DNA of 64,000 nt from Diploscapter coronatus (GCA_964036155.1 OZ038422.1:81491201-81555200); one strand, 5' to 3'; counted from the stretch's first letter, positions 51,047 to 64,000 are shown. Numbers and translations are program-made. Notes: a model not told the origin generated them from the sequence alone.

Positions 51047-54000
51047 CTATGAAAATTGAATATGAGTGATGCCTGTCTTGCCGAGTGCAGAAGACACTTC
51101 GAAATCTGCGCGAATGTGCAGCAAATTCACGGCTTCCTGTTTTTTCTTCAGGCCCGAGGCATTGAACTCGGCCAATTTGTCGCCAATGAATACTTCTGGC
51201 AGCTGAAACATAAACGTGATTGATCATTTCAAAATGAAGAGATGAAATTATGTCTCTTAATTGATTTTAAAGTCATTTTATGCATACCCTTGGAATTTCA
51301 TCTTTGAGAAGAATAGCAATGGCTTGTGGCAGTGCGAGGAGTCGAATGCTGCTCAGCAAGCGGTCCATTTCCTAAACTCATCTCATTTATCCATTTATCC
51401 CACTTCTTACACTAATTTGTCTTACCTTGTCATTAGTGACAAGCAGTGACTGCAATCCATTCCTGGTGTAGATGCTGTGCAGAGTGGGGAGAAGACCGTT
51501 CTCCGTGTCAAATTGCATTTGCTTCGCGCCTTCGATGCTGAAAATGTTCATGAGTATATTTTAATTTCGTCATTTTCGATCAGAGGATCAATTAACGCGT
51601 TTGAAAATTGCAAAGACAATTTTATAGAAAGATCAAAGACATCCTTGCCACCAACCTGTATCTTGTGCTCATGTCAAACAGCTCATCTATCAGTGTCTTG
51701 GCCACCGCCGAAGTGATTCGCTTGAAAATCGCACGAAGAGATTCCTTGAAATATGAGGAATGAATCAAAAACAGGGAAACTCTTGCCTTGGAGATGATTT
51801 CACTGGCCCTCACATAGATTGCAGACAGCTTGGCAAGCAACGGGCAGAAGGCATCTGTCAATGCACGTTCACTCGTTTCCAGAGATGAATTCGGGAGACA
51901 CCTATTGAATGACTTTTCTCAAACAAGGCCATCAAAATCCCACCAATTTTGTCTGCGATATGCCTTCGCCAGTTCGACCACCTGCAGTACTGTCGAGTTG
52001 ACTATTTCATCTGCCATTTGCGACCATACATTTCTGAATTATTGACATGAAAACCTCCGAACGAGGGGAAAATAGGCAAGATTTTGCATCCTGAGGTGAC
52101 AAAGTAATCTAACTAAATTACTTTGCAGATAATTTATCGCGTTTGATAGAATCGTTTATTAGAGAATTGTAATTACCTGTATAATTTAGCAGTTTCAGGC
52201 AGGAGAGCACTCGTTTTGCTGTCTGCAGATAGTTCATTGGCCTCATCCCACTCCATCGCGACGGAGTGAATGTACCTCAAATGAAAATTCAGATTATCAA
52301 ATCATCAGAATAAACCTATGAAAACTGCAGTAATTGACAGAATCTAGCAGATAGAGAACTATTTCTGAAGCTCTTTCTGCCTCCAAAGTAATAAGTTGAA
52401 CATTGATAAAGAAGAATTGAAAATGATAGTAAAATGAGCTGAAAAGAGAATTGAGGAGGTTAAATAAAATGGCAAGTGATGAGCTTCAACTCAGAAAAAA
52501 GTAATCAAATTGCCGTTTTTGATCTTTTCACAAAATTGCAAACAACTATTTAGTCACCTACCAAATGGAATTCATGACTTGAGGGAATGGTTCTGACCAG
52601 GGCGAGGCTGCCTGGCGTGAGATTTGAGATAGACGCTTGCAGAAGTCCTCCAGAAGAATGAAACGTAGAACGGAGAAACTGCTCTGAAATGAATAATTAA
52701 TTATCGACAAACAAACAAATGGCATTTCTTCCAACCTGTGCATTTTTGTCAGGCAACAAATGACTTCGACTGTGCAGAGATTGGATGAGGGCGATCAAGG
52801 ATTCAGCACATTCACACACGGCGAACTGCAAGTACAGTGGATGACTTTGAGAAAGTAATTGAAAAATTCAGCTATTCTATTCCCTATAAAACACTTCATC
52901 TCGAAATCGTGAACGACCATTAATTAAATGAGCGCTGACTTTTTGAAAGGAATAAATAATTGTAAGGAAAATTTTACATTATCAGCCGCATCCAAGTCCC
53001 TGAATCTGGGCGACCACTTGTCCTCCGAGGTAAGGAAGGAATCGATCTGTGCAATGCATGTTTCGTTTTCGATCTGAATACCTAATTGAACTCTAGTTTA
53101 TCAATCAGAGATTACATTGATCCATCTAGCGAGGATATCCTTTGGACAGAATAGACTCATCACGTTTGCATCCTCGATGTGCATTCCCATTTCTAAAATT
53201 CAGTAGAATTTGAGATGTTAGAAATCAGTTATCCATCATTTTCAAAATATCAAAGTAAAAATAATAAGAGAATAGAAAGATTAACCTCTTCTCTGCTCTT
53301 CGTAAGCAAGTGCTTCGTCGATGAGATGAGAAAATAGGACATCGTCATCTTGAATCTAAAACATTTTAGATGAAACTTGAGTGAACAACCGACTATCATC
53401 AGACCTGTCCCTGTTCGAGCATCCATTCCGTTTTCCTCTGCACCAATTCATTCATTTGCTTGTAGAAATAGACTGTCGCTCCGAGGGAAGAGGACGATTG
53501 GCCATGGAAATCGTAGATTAGAAAAAAGAGGTGGAAATATCTTACTAGAATATTTGCAACTCGCTGGAAAAGAGCCTCGAAGAATGGGAGGCAGTTCTGA
53601 GTCCAATTAAGAGCTTGGGTAAAGTACCTGAAAATGATAAGTTTGTAAATGATTAGTTGTATGCGTCTATCTAAAATGATCTTATTTCGTAATAAGTTAT
53701 CTACTTTCAGTATAAGACATTAAAAGAGAAGAAAAAGGATAACACTCATAATTTAGAAATTATAAACATGAGCAATTTACAAGACGTAATTGAGAAGAAA
53801 TGAATGACGAACCATTCAGGGTGTTTGACGTCGTTCGTCTTTCTTGGGCCGTAGAAATGAAACTCGAAACTCTCGTAGATCGGCTCGAACATTGCGGATA
53901 GAGTCACTCCGTTTCTGAAATATTTGAGCTAAAATAGGACGAAGAAATTGAATTGAGGTACCCCGATCCTTGGTTGGAATATTCAGCGACAGTGTGGTAG

Positions 54001-55148
54001 AGAGCGAGATGGCCGGAAAGGGAATTCAACTCGCTCAGAAATGCTTTCACGTCTGAAAATCGTCGCATTTTTCTGAATACAGAGATAAAATCTCACCAAT
54101 CATATCATTGAACGGATAGTGAATTTTGTGGACGATTTTGGATATGCTCTCCTCCAGACACTGTCTGATTTCTTCTCCAAGACGACCCATCTTTTCGGAA
54201 AACGATTTCACCAGATCTTTCGAGTTCTGAAAGTTGCGAATGTTTTGGAAAAAAAAATCAAGATCTCTCTCAACCTCAACAAGGAATTGATGATGTTCCA
54301 TGGCAGCGTTGAATTGTTTGCGCAACTCTGAGAAATCGCCAGATTGCAGGGATCTTTCACAACTGGCAACGATATTTCGACAGTCTCGTTCTGCCTTCAT
54401 TCTGCAAAAAAGACTGAACTAAAACAAAGCATCAGTTCTGGAAACAAGGCCACAGAATATTCTGATATTGCATGCTGATCAATGTCTAAGATTAGGTAAA
54501 AACTCTCATTGCAATTGAATAAAAGAATCAACATTTCATAATTCCAAAAACCAAAATCGCTATGAATTGTACTCACTTTTACGAGTAGATATTATCAATT
54601 TCAGTATATGAATTATCAACCTGGTCAGTCTCTGCTGTCTCTTGGAGAGTCTGTTCAGTTTCTCCATCATCTCTGCGTCCTGGCTGATCACACTCATCAC
54701 TTCATCCACTCCTTTTCTGTACTTCTCATTCGTCTCCACAGCTTCGTTTCTCTTCTCCATCAAATCCTTCTTCAATCTGAAATCATTAACCATTTTGGAA
54801 AAGAATTGCAAAATTGCAGATCCTACTTGATCAAGTCCTCGAGCTGTGATGCATCCTTCTCGATCGTCTGCTGCAGTTTTCCTTCTGTCTGCTTGCAGTC
54901 TTCGTTCAATTTGCTCAGCGCCTCAATTGATTACATGAGAATAAGGGAATTTTCAATAATTCATTCCTTCACAACTAATCCTGCGCAATTTTATCCAAAT
55001 TTCTTTCCATTTTAAAATCAATGCAATTTGAAGAACTTCAACTATCAGGTATTTGATGGTTTAAAAATACTACCTCCCGAATGACGAAGAACAGTTCAGA
55101 GACGGAAGTGACATTTTTGGAAGACAGACTTTCTCGCAAAGTGTCCAT
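51047..55148 (-). CDS. RINT1: RINT-1/Tip20-family vesicle-tether subunit
   Basis: RINT-1 joins ZW10 and NAG in the NRZ (Dsl1) tether for Golgi-to-ER vesicles. About 18-20 short exons; roughly 750-800 aa. Start 55148 (MDTLRESLSSK), followed by a coiled-coil region (KLQQTIEKDASQLEDLIK, EMMEKLNRLSKRQQRL). The family signature is strong mid-protein: HKIHYPFNDMI, then FEFHFYGPRKTNDVKHPEWY with TQALNW, VLFSHLIDEALAYEEQ, and LARWINIENE. The C terminus (ASGLKKKQEAVNLLHIRADF) matches the family's end. Uncertain joins: around 53430-53560 the frame is open through a possible intron; a 48-bp segment at about 54238-54285 and a 42-bp GC-AG segment at 51745-51786 are stop-free and in frame but better read as introns. 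GAG acceptors precede exon 2 (54921) and the exon at 52275; TTTTGAG touches the ATG. Confidence 0.85.
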
Positions 55149-55743
55149 CTCAAAACAACCAAATTAGAAAATGTGATTTAAAATCACAAATTTAGATAGA
55201 TTACAGCGAATAAACACTCGGTACAAAATCAAAATAAACTACTCTTAAAAGTAACTATTTATTGGCATTAATCTTCGGAGAAAAAATAAATAAAGGTGAA
55301 CTTCGCTGGAGACAATGCTCAATCTCATTTTGCTTCCATAATTAATATAAAAAGTGAACGAAAAGAATTTTAGCAGCAAAGTTAATGGATATGATGAAAT
55401 TTCGTGATTCAATAGAGAAAGCTTGAGTTTGAAAGGACACAAACACTGTGCAAAACATTTTCACACTAAACCAGAAGTTAAATTAGTAAATAACTTAATT
55501 GAATAATAATCGAAAGTTTAATTGGAATTAGAAACGACTTGGCTATCGAAAACAACTAATAAATAGTAAATTCTTTTGGCTGCAGACCCGTTCTAATGCA
55601 AAATAATCACAGAATGATCTGTATCTAGAAACAGGGATTTTAATGCAATAATTAGAATGGATTAGAATGAAATTGATAATTGAGAATGATACATGAAAGT
55701 GGAAAGAATATTTGCTTTGAGTTCGTTGATTTGGGGTTGGCAA

Positions 55744-58700
55744 TTAGATGGAAGGACATCCGGCCGTTTCGAATGCAGTGTAGGCGTCGTTGAGTTCTGT
55801 GAAAATAGCTCTGGCCAGCTCCTCGTGGGGTTGCCCGCCCTGTTTATCGGGGTGCACCACCAAACAGGCCTTTCGGTAGAACTTCTTCACCTTAAAGACT
55901 AATTTTTGATCTACTAAAAGATTAGATCCAATTTGTGTCTCTACAGATCATTGAATAAACGCCTTCGAATGTAAATTATCAAACCAATATTCACGGTCTG
56001 ATAAGCCCTATCCGTTGGAAAACGTGAACAGCAAAACGGAGTGTTTGAAAATAAAAGAGAATCTTTTCAATGAGGAGGTAAGGATAACGAAAAAGACTTT
56101 CAAAGTATAGGATTTGTCATTTTGTGTATTGGTAATAATTTTTTAAAATATAATTTGATGAAATTCGAACCTGAGCAGGAGTAAGCAAATCCCCAATAGA
56201 AGGTTGCTGCCACTTCTCAGCCCCTTCCCACAACACGTCATTCAGTGAGCCCAGCAGAGCGCGAATGTTCCTCTCCTTGCCTTTCGTCCAGTCACGAATC
56301 TGCAGAAAAAAAGGGTGAATGGAATAAATTCCTGTATAAAACCTTGATCTGAATGGGATCGAGATATTTGACTTCTTCCTCTCTCTGCATCGAGCCGAGA
56401 GTGCGATTTGCATTCGATCGTGATGTCGATGTGAAGCCCTAAAATTTAATCAATTAAAGTCTCTTTCTTTTAGAATATAAATTATACTGCAAGAACTTTC
56501 ATCGGATGAAATAGAAATGAGTAAAATTGCCCAACATTATGAGTATTTTCTTCCCAAACAAATGATATTTCATCCTTCCATTCTCAACTTATCGAAATAA
56601 AAGTGTTGGAAGATTGCACTGCTAATTAAGCATAAAGTGCCGAAATCAATTATTATCAATGTTTTTTTTTCTCAAGGGCAATCAACTTTCTGAGACATTA
56701 CCTGGCTCGAAAGCAAATCATCGAAAGTGCTACTCGTGAGTTTGGTCTTCGGCTTCTGCAGATCTTCGAAGGCAGATCGGTTGTAGTTAGGTTTGGGTGG
56801 CTGTTTCGCTGAAAAAATATTTTTGCATAAAATACCAAAATTGAAGTTCTCTGCATTTGTTTAAATTTTAGAGAAACAAATGGAAGCAAGACTACGCAAT
56901 ATTTATAATTTGTGAAAGAAAAATGTGACAATACAGAATGATTAAAAATGTTTAAATAACGATTACCTTGCGGAACGTTGTCGTTGCCCTTCTGACTAGT
57001 TTGCTGTGGTTTGTCTGGGTTCGCAGCGAGGAATTCAGCAAAAGGATCGAATGCAGCTGGCTTGGCTGCAGAGGAAGAGGAACCGTGGAAAGTGGGAGCA
57101 GATGCATTGCGGTGCATCGTCGATTCTGAACTCAGAATGTAAAAAATAAAACATCAAGAAGATGGGATTGGATTCAGGCTATGGTTTACCAAAGAAATTG
57201 AAATCGTAGTCTGAATCCCGAAAATCCAAATTCCGCTTTAGGTTTCACCTTTGACATTGGTCGTCCAATCAGTCAGCAGGTCGTTCGTCTTCAGCTCCGT
57301 CTGCGAGGTAACTTTGTGTGCAGGGGTCGCAGTCGCACCGCCGAATCCGAACAAGTCATTCAGCAAATCAACGTTCTGTGCAGAGGAGGCTGCTGGTCTC
57401 ACTTGCTCGTTCTCTCAAACAGAATCATTGAAATAAAAATCGGATATCATCGATGAAGGAGAATAACATTATCCGATAAATGCAGAAAAATTGTTTAAAC
57501 CATTTTCGTCAAAATGTCTCACCATTAATGAGCAGCAGATCGATGTTGTTCTGATTGATGGGGGACCCGCTGCCGGCCTGCAGAATTGGAGTCTCCTTCT
57601 CACTCGACAGTGTCGATTTCTCGTAGTCGAATTTGAACTCATCTGCATCATCGTCCTCGACCTGAGAAGGAATACTTGACAAGCGAAAGAAAATAAGATT
57701 GCCATACCGCATTGGATACTCTGATTCCAGCCATCCTCTCGTAATCCTCTGCAGTCAGCTTTGACTCGGGCTTCCTCTGCTGCTGCTGCTGTCTTGTAGC
57801 AGCACTTGTTTGTTGATTCTCACCGAAAGGGTCGAATAGATCTGAAATAGACTATTCATACAGAATCATGAGTTCGAGCTTCGAAGAAAGGAAAAGATTT
57901 TTCACAAATTCAACATGGTCTAATTTATTTCTCTCCAAAGATATTCCGCTTCTTTTCCTCCCATCGAATTCGCCTCATTATTCACTTATTCGATTCTACA
58001 GCTTTTTTGCAAGCCTTATTTGCTTTCCTTTCGAAATCTCGATACTTTAATTCCGCTTACCAGAAGAAGCGAAGTTTCCTGCATTTGAATTAACAGTTGC
58101 AGTGGAAACAGGCGCAGCAGGTGCATTTCCCCAGTCGAGAGAGTCGAAGAAGGGGTCTGACTGTGGTTGTGGCTGTGCCGAAGGTTGGGTCTGTGGAGGA
58201 GATTTGGACTGCACGTGTCTGGGCGGGGCGATCGGGTCCTTGGCAGGTGGCTGCACTGGAGAAACGTTCAGATTCGCTCGCTCTCTTTCAGTCCGAGACT
58301 CGTGCCGCTTTGGAGGAATTGGAGCAGCATCTGAGGATGACTAATTTTCGCAGAAATTTATAAATTGCCTACCTCTCAGCTCAGGCTCACCGCTGCCTGC
58401 AGTAGCACTCAAATTCGTCTGGAAATATGCATGTTTAGAATTTTGAAAAAAAAGATAGAAGAATACTTGAACAGAATGAACGACAGCAGCCGATTTGTCC
58501 TTGATATTCTTGAGCAGAGACAGACCCTGCCCTTTGATGGCTCCGAACATTGCAGCTGCCTGCTGAGAGACGTCGCCTTCCTTCTTGCTGGATGGCTGAC
58601 TTGGTGAGGAGGCACGTGGATTGGCAGCTCTTGCGGCATCCTCAAATGACAACACAAATTCTTACTCAAAGTGTCTAGAATTCTAGCTTGAAAAATTCGA

Positions 58701-61127
58701 AATCTAGACAAGTTACTTTCTTCTCTTGACTGACGAAATCATAATTACAGCTAATGCTATTCCTCATCTGATATTCTCTATCCAATTTATTCCTACATTT
58801 CTATTCTGCTTTATTTCGTTTTTTTCTTTCTACAAGCAGAAGATGATATGCTAAACTAACTCACAGCAGGATTTGCAGGCCTAGTTTCCCTCTGCAGTCC
58901 CTCAACAGGCTGAGTCAGATCGATTCCGAGCGCAACAGCCAGAACCTCGATTCGCTCCACCAAGTCATCGATTCGAGGACGAAGAGGGGGGTCGGCAACC
59001 AGGCAACTTTCTGAAATACGTGAGTTTGCCGAAAGAAAGCGAATAGAAATAGCAAACCGATAAGGGGCAGGAAATACGAATTCGGCCCTTCTCGCATCGT
59101 GGCAGGAATGGAGTATTTGACGTTGAGAATAGCGAGTTTGGCTGAATCTTGGAAGGGATGAGCTCCTGTGCAGAGGAAGTACAGAACGCAGCCAAGGGCC
59201 TGGAATGCGAATTTAAGAATGATAAAGGCGAAAACTTGAAAAAAAAACCAATTATTCTCTCCCAATCTGTCTGCTCATTCCTTTCTTCGAAAAATTGTTT
59301 CAAAATGATCATGGAAAAATTACCCAGATATCCTGCTGAACGCCGACTGCAAAGTTCTGATAAGTGTCGAGAATTTCTGGTGCCCTGTACATTGGAGTCG
59401 TGTGTCGCTGCATCTGCAAGAGCGTTCTTTTGTGAAGGCTTGAAATAGTTTCCAAGTCTACCTCTTCTTCGAGATAAGTCCGTTTGGAGCTATTCCAGGA
59501 GTCGTCCGGGTAGAATTGCTCGATTGTGGCACTCCCGAAATCACACAGCTTCACGAAGCCTTGAGCATTGAATAGAAGATTTTCTAGCTGAAAAAAGAAA
59601 TTGAATCTGAAAAATAGAGGAAAACGGTAACTGATTTTTCGCGACTTCGCGACTAGGCGAAATATTGTGTAAAGCGAGAGAACGTTTCCCTATCGTCTCC
59701 TAACCCTACACCCTATTTTGCCTGTCACGAAGTCACGAAAAATCTAAATAGCCGAAGAAATCCAACTTTAATATCCCTATGAGTGATTGGAGGCTGCCGC
59801 TCCTGCATGTGCTGCACGGCTCGGGTTGCCGAGTAGAAGATCTTCGTGATTTGAGGAATCGACAGCGAATTCGACTTGATCAGGTCCGCGACAGAGCCTC
59901 CTTAAAAATGTTTCATTTGTCTAGAAAGATGTTGAACTCTGGACAGGGTTATGATAGTGTATTTTAGATCACATTGGAATGACAAATGAATCGTTTAGCT
60001 CGAGTTTGATAAATTTAAAAAAAAAAATCTGATCCTGCGACTAAATTATTCAGATCAAAGAACTGACGTGTCAAGCCTAGTCATATCACAAAACTCTGTG
60101 GCACTTCCAGGAAAAAGCATAATTTTGCTAAAGAAATAGTCGTACCTGTGCAGAGCTCCATGACAATCATGAATTCAGTGCCGCCTCGCTCGCCTTTCAT
60201 CTGAGCTGCCTGCACGAAGCGGATGATCGAAGGATGGCCGGACAGCTGGAATAAAATGATCATTTTGTGCCGAACAAGTTTAAAAACAGAAAATAATAAA
60301 TGAAAATGGGACCCTTTCCTCACTCAATCACAAATGTTCTTATTTATTGAAACGCTGACAGACCTAGGAACCCTGTATATTCTCTGGGCAGATTCCTACC
60401 TATTTTATCATCAGTCTAAAAATGCACTTTTTCGGCATGGTGTAGTAACTATTATTTCGTTTGTGTGATCTATTCGATCTTCTTTTCGTATGACGAAGGT
60501 GCTTCCTAGCTCTGCACCCTAATATTCTCTTCACTTTCTATTTGAGTATTACATTTTCCTTGCTCATTTGGACAAGTATGCAGAAGAAGTAGAGAAAGTA
60601 TAGTCATCGTATTGCAACAAGAACCTCAAGCAGAATGAAATTCATGTGAAGTTGCCGATGTTCACGATCACACGTATTGCCTACCTCTTTCATGATGCGT
60701 ATTTCCTGGATGACGGCCATTTTCATTTGCTCGTCACTGGCCAATTGCCGTTTGATTGCGAACCACGTGCCTTTGCTATCCTGTGCGCTCAGCACTACGG
60801 CAAACCCTCCTGAAATTCAGCAAAACCGTTCTCCTTTCATAATCATAAAGTCTCGTGAAAACTTTGCCCAATTTTCTACACACTTTCTTCAAGCTGCATT
60901 CATTTTTCAACAAAAATGAGATTACCTTCAGCGATGAGACTGCGCACAGCCAGCCGCATTTCGCCCACTTCGACAGTCGTTCCGACCAGTGGATGTGCAG
61001 AGGAGGCAGGCAGCGCGCCATCGCCCTGTCGGAAGAAGAATTAGAGTCGAGTTCTGACTTCTGTAGTCACACAGTCACACTTTCTCACCTGTATCAGGTT
61101 GATGGCTCCTCGGAAGAAGTTTGACAT
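55744..61127 (-). CDS. GAK: Cyclin-G-associated kinase / auxilin (kinase plus J domain)
   Basis: Uncoats clathrin vesicles by recruiting Hsp70, and carries a NAK-family kinase. Start 61127 ([13 protein letters not shown]); about 21 exons, roughly 880 aa. Kinase: [20 protein letters not shown] (Lys of VAIK), [56 protein letters not shown] linker [20 protein letters not shown] follows, which in vertebrate GAK leads into a PTEN-like domain; here the next exons are a Pro/Gln/Ser-rich region with DPF and clathrin-box-like motifs ([34 protein letters not shown]). The J domain ends the protein, with [10 protein letters not shown] (HPD) and GCPSI at the terminus. The PTEN-like domain appears absent. 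GAG acceptors occur at 58640 and 57413. Divergent from the gene at 61407. Confidence 0.92.
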
Positions 61128-61406
61128 CGAATCCGCAACAAAATCCCTAAAATTATACAATTTCAACGGAAATTCGATGAACTGAAACAAAGGAAATGTG
61201 ACATTTGCAGGAAGCTAATCAAATTAAAGAAAACGCGCTCCGCGGGCAAAACCCTCGCAAGTCAACGAATTTTCTGACCGTCTATTCCGAATTCATACAC
61301 TATTTCCGCCTCAGCAGCTCGATGTTGTACTTTCTTTCCATTTTGCATTTTTTGCTTTCATTTTGCGCTTTCTTTCCACTAAATTATTCCGATTGATTTT
61401 AAGAAG
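61128..61406. promoter_or_regulatory. Shared 279-bp divergent promoter region
   Basis: Lies between the GAK start (minus) and the three-module gene start (plus). Trans-splice-like acceptors point outward on both sides (ATTTTAG on minus near 61150; TTTTAAG at 61403). No TATA box on either strand that I would trust. Confidence 0.4.
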
Positions 61407-63712
61407 ATGGGAAAAATCAAGACGACAGGGCGAGTGTCGAAAGTGGAGGCAAAATTCTGCTTCATCCAGTCGGATCAGGGAGCCATATTCTGCCCTCTGG
61501 CTGCTGCAATTCCCAAGGATCAGGTGAATATTTACGAACTGTTAGGAGAAATGATCAAAATCAATCGGTTCAAAGTTGAAAAATCGTCTTGAATATTTCT
61601 GCACATTTCTTCATTGGACCAAGTTAGTTAAATTTTTGCGAAACTTTCGTTGAAAGTATTTGTATCTGAAAGTTTATCGCAGCATAGCCAAAGATAACTT
61701 CCCCTTTCAGAATATTCCTAATCTGATGATGAAATATTCGGTGGGAGACATAGTCCACGTGATAGCCGAACCGCAGATCGGAAAGAATCAATGCAACTGG
61801 CTGGCGACTAAGGTCAGATATGATCTTTCCAGTTAAAGCAATGCAACGTCTTCCATTTTGAGGTTCGTCACGTGAAGGGATCCCAACCGAGTCCAGACAG
61901 CAGCTTCCTTGTGCCTGGATCGAGCACATCCCAGGTAGTGCCCCAGTACAGCGAATTCCCTGCATTCAACAAGTCGGTCACTGTCGATGCAGAGCACGTC
62001 TCCAATATCATTGTGAGTTTTTTTTTTCTTTTTTAAAAAAATTTTTAGTCCATTTCTATCGTTTTTTTCTTTTATCTGCTGGAATAAGTGCTCTTACAAA
62101 TAATGGCTATTACTATTCTGCGCATTTAAAATTATTTCTCTATGAGGTTATGAAGCTGATAGTATTGTTTCAGGAAGGAACCGTGATTTCTGTGACAGAG
62201 ACGTTGGCATACGCGACAACAGCCGGCTATGGAACTGTGTTTCTGCCAGGATTCGCATTCGACTCAATCGAGGTCACTCGACTCAATGCCTATCTCAAAC
62301 AGGGCGACCGCGTGCTCATGATAATCCAGGCACAACCGGAATATCGAGGAGTAAGCCATTTGTTTGTAAAAGATAGAGAAGATGGCAATTTGTTTTTTCG
62401 CGATCAGGACAAACGGTATGTTTGGGAGAAGGTAATGAACGCTCTCTCACTTTGCACACTTTCTCCTGGTCGCGAAAAATCCCAACTTTCTGGAAAAATT
62501 AAGCCCATTTCAGATCTGTTGGAGAGCTGTAGCTGTTACGAAAGCTGAAAAGCAGACAGATTTGGTTGTCGTAGGTAAAGTTTATTATGATTGAATAGAA
62601 GCACAATTTGACTTATAACACGGATGTCAAACTTTGAAATAAAAAAGCCGAAATCAATTGTTTTTCTGCGACATGCGTAATAGGAACGAATATTTTTCGT
62701 ACCAGAATCCGATATCCAAACATCTCTGATCTACGACAAAAATGCATTTCATTCTACTTGCTCTAGAATACTTAAATTAGCATTTCGCCAATTTGTTCTT
62801 CCTGCGTTTAGAGTGAAACATGATTTTGCCTTCTGTAAACTCTCGAGTCTTTAACTATTTTCCAAGCTTTGATGCTAAAGTTCCCTATTCAGATGTCGGA
62901 AAAGTCACCCAAGTGAAGGAAACGACTGCGAAAATTTGCTCGCTGAAAATCGGAGAAGTGGAAGGCAAAATCCTGAACTACAATGGAGGAGACGAAGGCA
63001 GAGAAGACGCAGAATGGCTGACTGATATCATCAAAGTTGGTGGGTATTAGGTTTATAAAGAAAACTCACATACACTTATATTCTTCATGACTACCTGTAG
63101 TTATTTTAATTCGGCCTTGATGAATATCTACTATTTTAGTATGCCTTCGAAAAATAAAGTCTATACAATCCTATTATTTAGAAAAACGAATGCAAAGTGA
63201 AAATATTCATCTTTCAGGCGACGATGTGCAATTCACAGCGAAACAGGAGGACAATAGATGGATTGTGAAGAAGTGGAAAGTGGTCGGATCGACCCCTGGT
63301 ATGAATTGTTTTTTTTTCACTTTAATTTCCTAAAAAGATATCTTTTTATTGAAAAGTGTAGGGCTAAAAATAATTTTAAAAAATGCGATAATAATCATTT
63401 CTTTTATATCGTTTTGTATATAAATTCTTCCATCTTGTTCACGAGAAGATATGACTTATCACACATCATATCTTGTTAGTTTTGAATAGTGGAATTTAAT
63501 ATGCAACATTAAAATACCTATCTACATAATTATTTCTTCATAAGATCCCCTTTGAAAAATTAGGTGAGCCCCGGAAAGAGTTGCGGAATGTCGGCGTTCA
63601 GACGCACTTCTCTGCAGGTGACTTAGTGCTACGTGCCTTGGAGCCAGAGATTTGTCAGCTGCTCCAAGAAAAGCCCACTCTGCTCAGCTACTACCTCGAA
63701 GGACAAATATGA
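61407..63712 (+). CDS. Unrecognised 327-aa protein of three similar beta-rich modules
   Basis: Eight exons: 61407-61523, 61711-61812, 61863-62012, 62174-62350, 62514-62574, 62893-63039, 63218-63298, 63564-63712; 984 bp. Three units seem to repeat one layout. Each starts with a 'G-V-V--' turn (TGRVSKVEAKFCFIQSDQG; EGTVISVTETLAYATTAGYG; VGKVTQVKETTAKICSLKIG), continues to a hydrophobic 'GD-V--I' strand (YSVGDIVHVIAEP; LKQGDRVLMIIQA; IKVGDDVQFTAKQ), and ends near a Trp plus basic residues (NWLATKV; CWRAVAVTK; RWIVKKWKV). That spacing resembles cold-shock or S1-type OB folds, so nucleic-acid binding is possible but unproven. No signal peptide or membrane segment. Exon 3 uses an ATTTTGAG acceptor. 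The C terminus (LEPEICQLLQEKPTLLSYYL) looks helical. Confidence 0.75.
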
Positions 63713-64000
63713 TATGACGAAATTTAATTATAGATCAACTCAAATTCAGTGATAAAGAGTACGTGCAAATTGCCATATGTTATCTGAATTCGGATATGGA
63801 ACGTTGTGTGGCACTGGTCCAGTGTCAATATTGAAGATTTATTAAAGTTTCACAGCGCTAGTGGTATATAATTTCCTATATGCGTGATATTTAACTACGC
63901 AATATGTATTCATTTGCTACTATGCTAATGATATATGGAAAAACGCTTATGGTTAATTATATGCTCACTTATTATCTTTAAATTTCACTTAAGTTCAATA
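63713..64000. other. 3' flank to window end, nothing recognised
   Basis: AT-rich sequence with an ATTAAA at about 63840 that could serve as the poly(A) signal of the preceding gene. Confidence 0.4.

Overview
This looks like nuclear DNA from a nematode; another metazoan that trans-splices a leader is possible. The coding genes are intron-rich, with short GT-AG introns. Nearly every gene has a pyrimidine-CAG (or TAG/GAG) splice acceptor within 0-40 bases of its first ATG with no upstream exon to match, which is the mark of spliced-leader trans-splicing. Gene content (mitochondrial GluRS, Rab6, MCAD-type acyl-CoA dehydrogenases, tandem short-chain dehydrogenases, RINT-1, GAK/auxilin) is ordinary animal housekeeping. 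There are no CRISPR arrays or bacterial operons and I recognised no viral genes.

Layout. 1-14 kb is gene-poor and repeat-dense. It holds a partial ORF at the left edge, two decayed Hsp70-like copies about 11.7 kb apart, and a 330-aa unknown gene on the minus strand whose first intron (4.5 kb) is almost entirely a 4.4-kb foldback transposon. To the right are a TA-flanked element, a long hairpin with a tRNA-like pol III unit in each arm and a small MITE nested in one arm, and a 1.3-kb nearly perfect foldback with a TTA duplication. 14-20 kb carries an acidic protein ending in a CaaX-like tail and a ten-exon mitochondrial glutamyl-tRNA synthetase. 20-27.5 kb is pyrimidine-rich non-coding DNA containing a TTAA-flanked foldback. 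27.5-31 kb is a single-pass fibronectin-III membrane protein, and 32.3-33.7 kb is a small membrane protein on the other strand, followed by 3 kb of purine-rich (+ strand) DNA.

36.8-64 kb is gene-dense: two tandem short-chain dehydrogenases (-), Rab6 (-), two tandem MCAD-like acyl-CoA dehydrogenases (+), a RINT-1/Tip20 tether subunit (-), a GAK/auxilin kinase-J-domain protein (-), and an unrecognised protein of three similar modules (+) that is divergent from GAK.

Functionally, the two acyl-CoA dehydrogenases (and perhaps the dehydrogenase pair) point to lipid oxidation. Rab6, RINT-1 and GAK all act in Golgi/endosome membrane traffic. The most unusual features are the intron-filling transposon, the number of long foldbacks able to fold into double-stranded RNA, the mirrored pol III units, the seven or more GAG 3' splice sites, and a GAK that appears to lack its PTEN-like domain. 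All exon joins were worked out by hand from reading frame and splice motifs; no alignment or transcript data was available.
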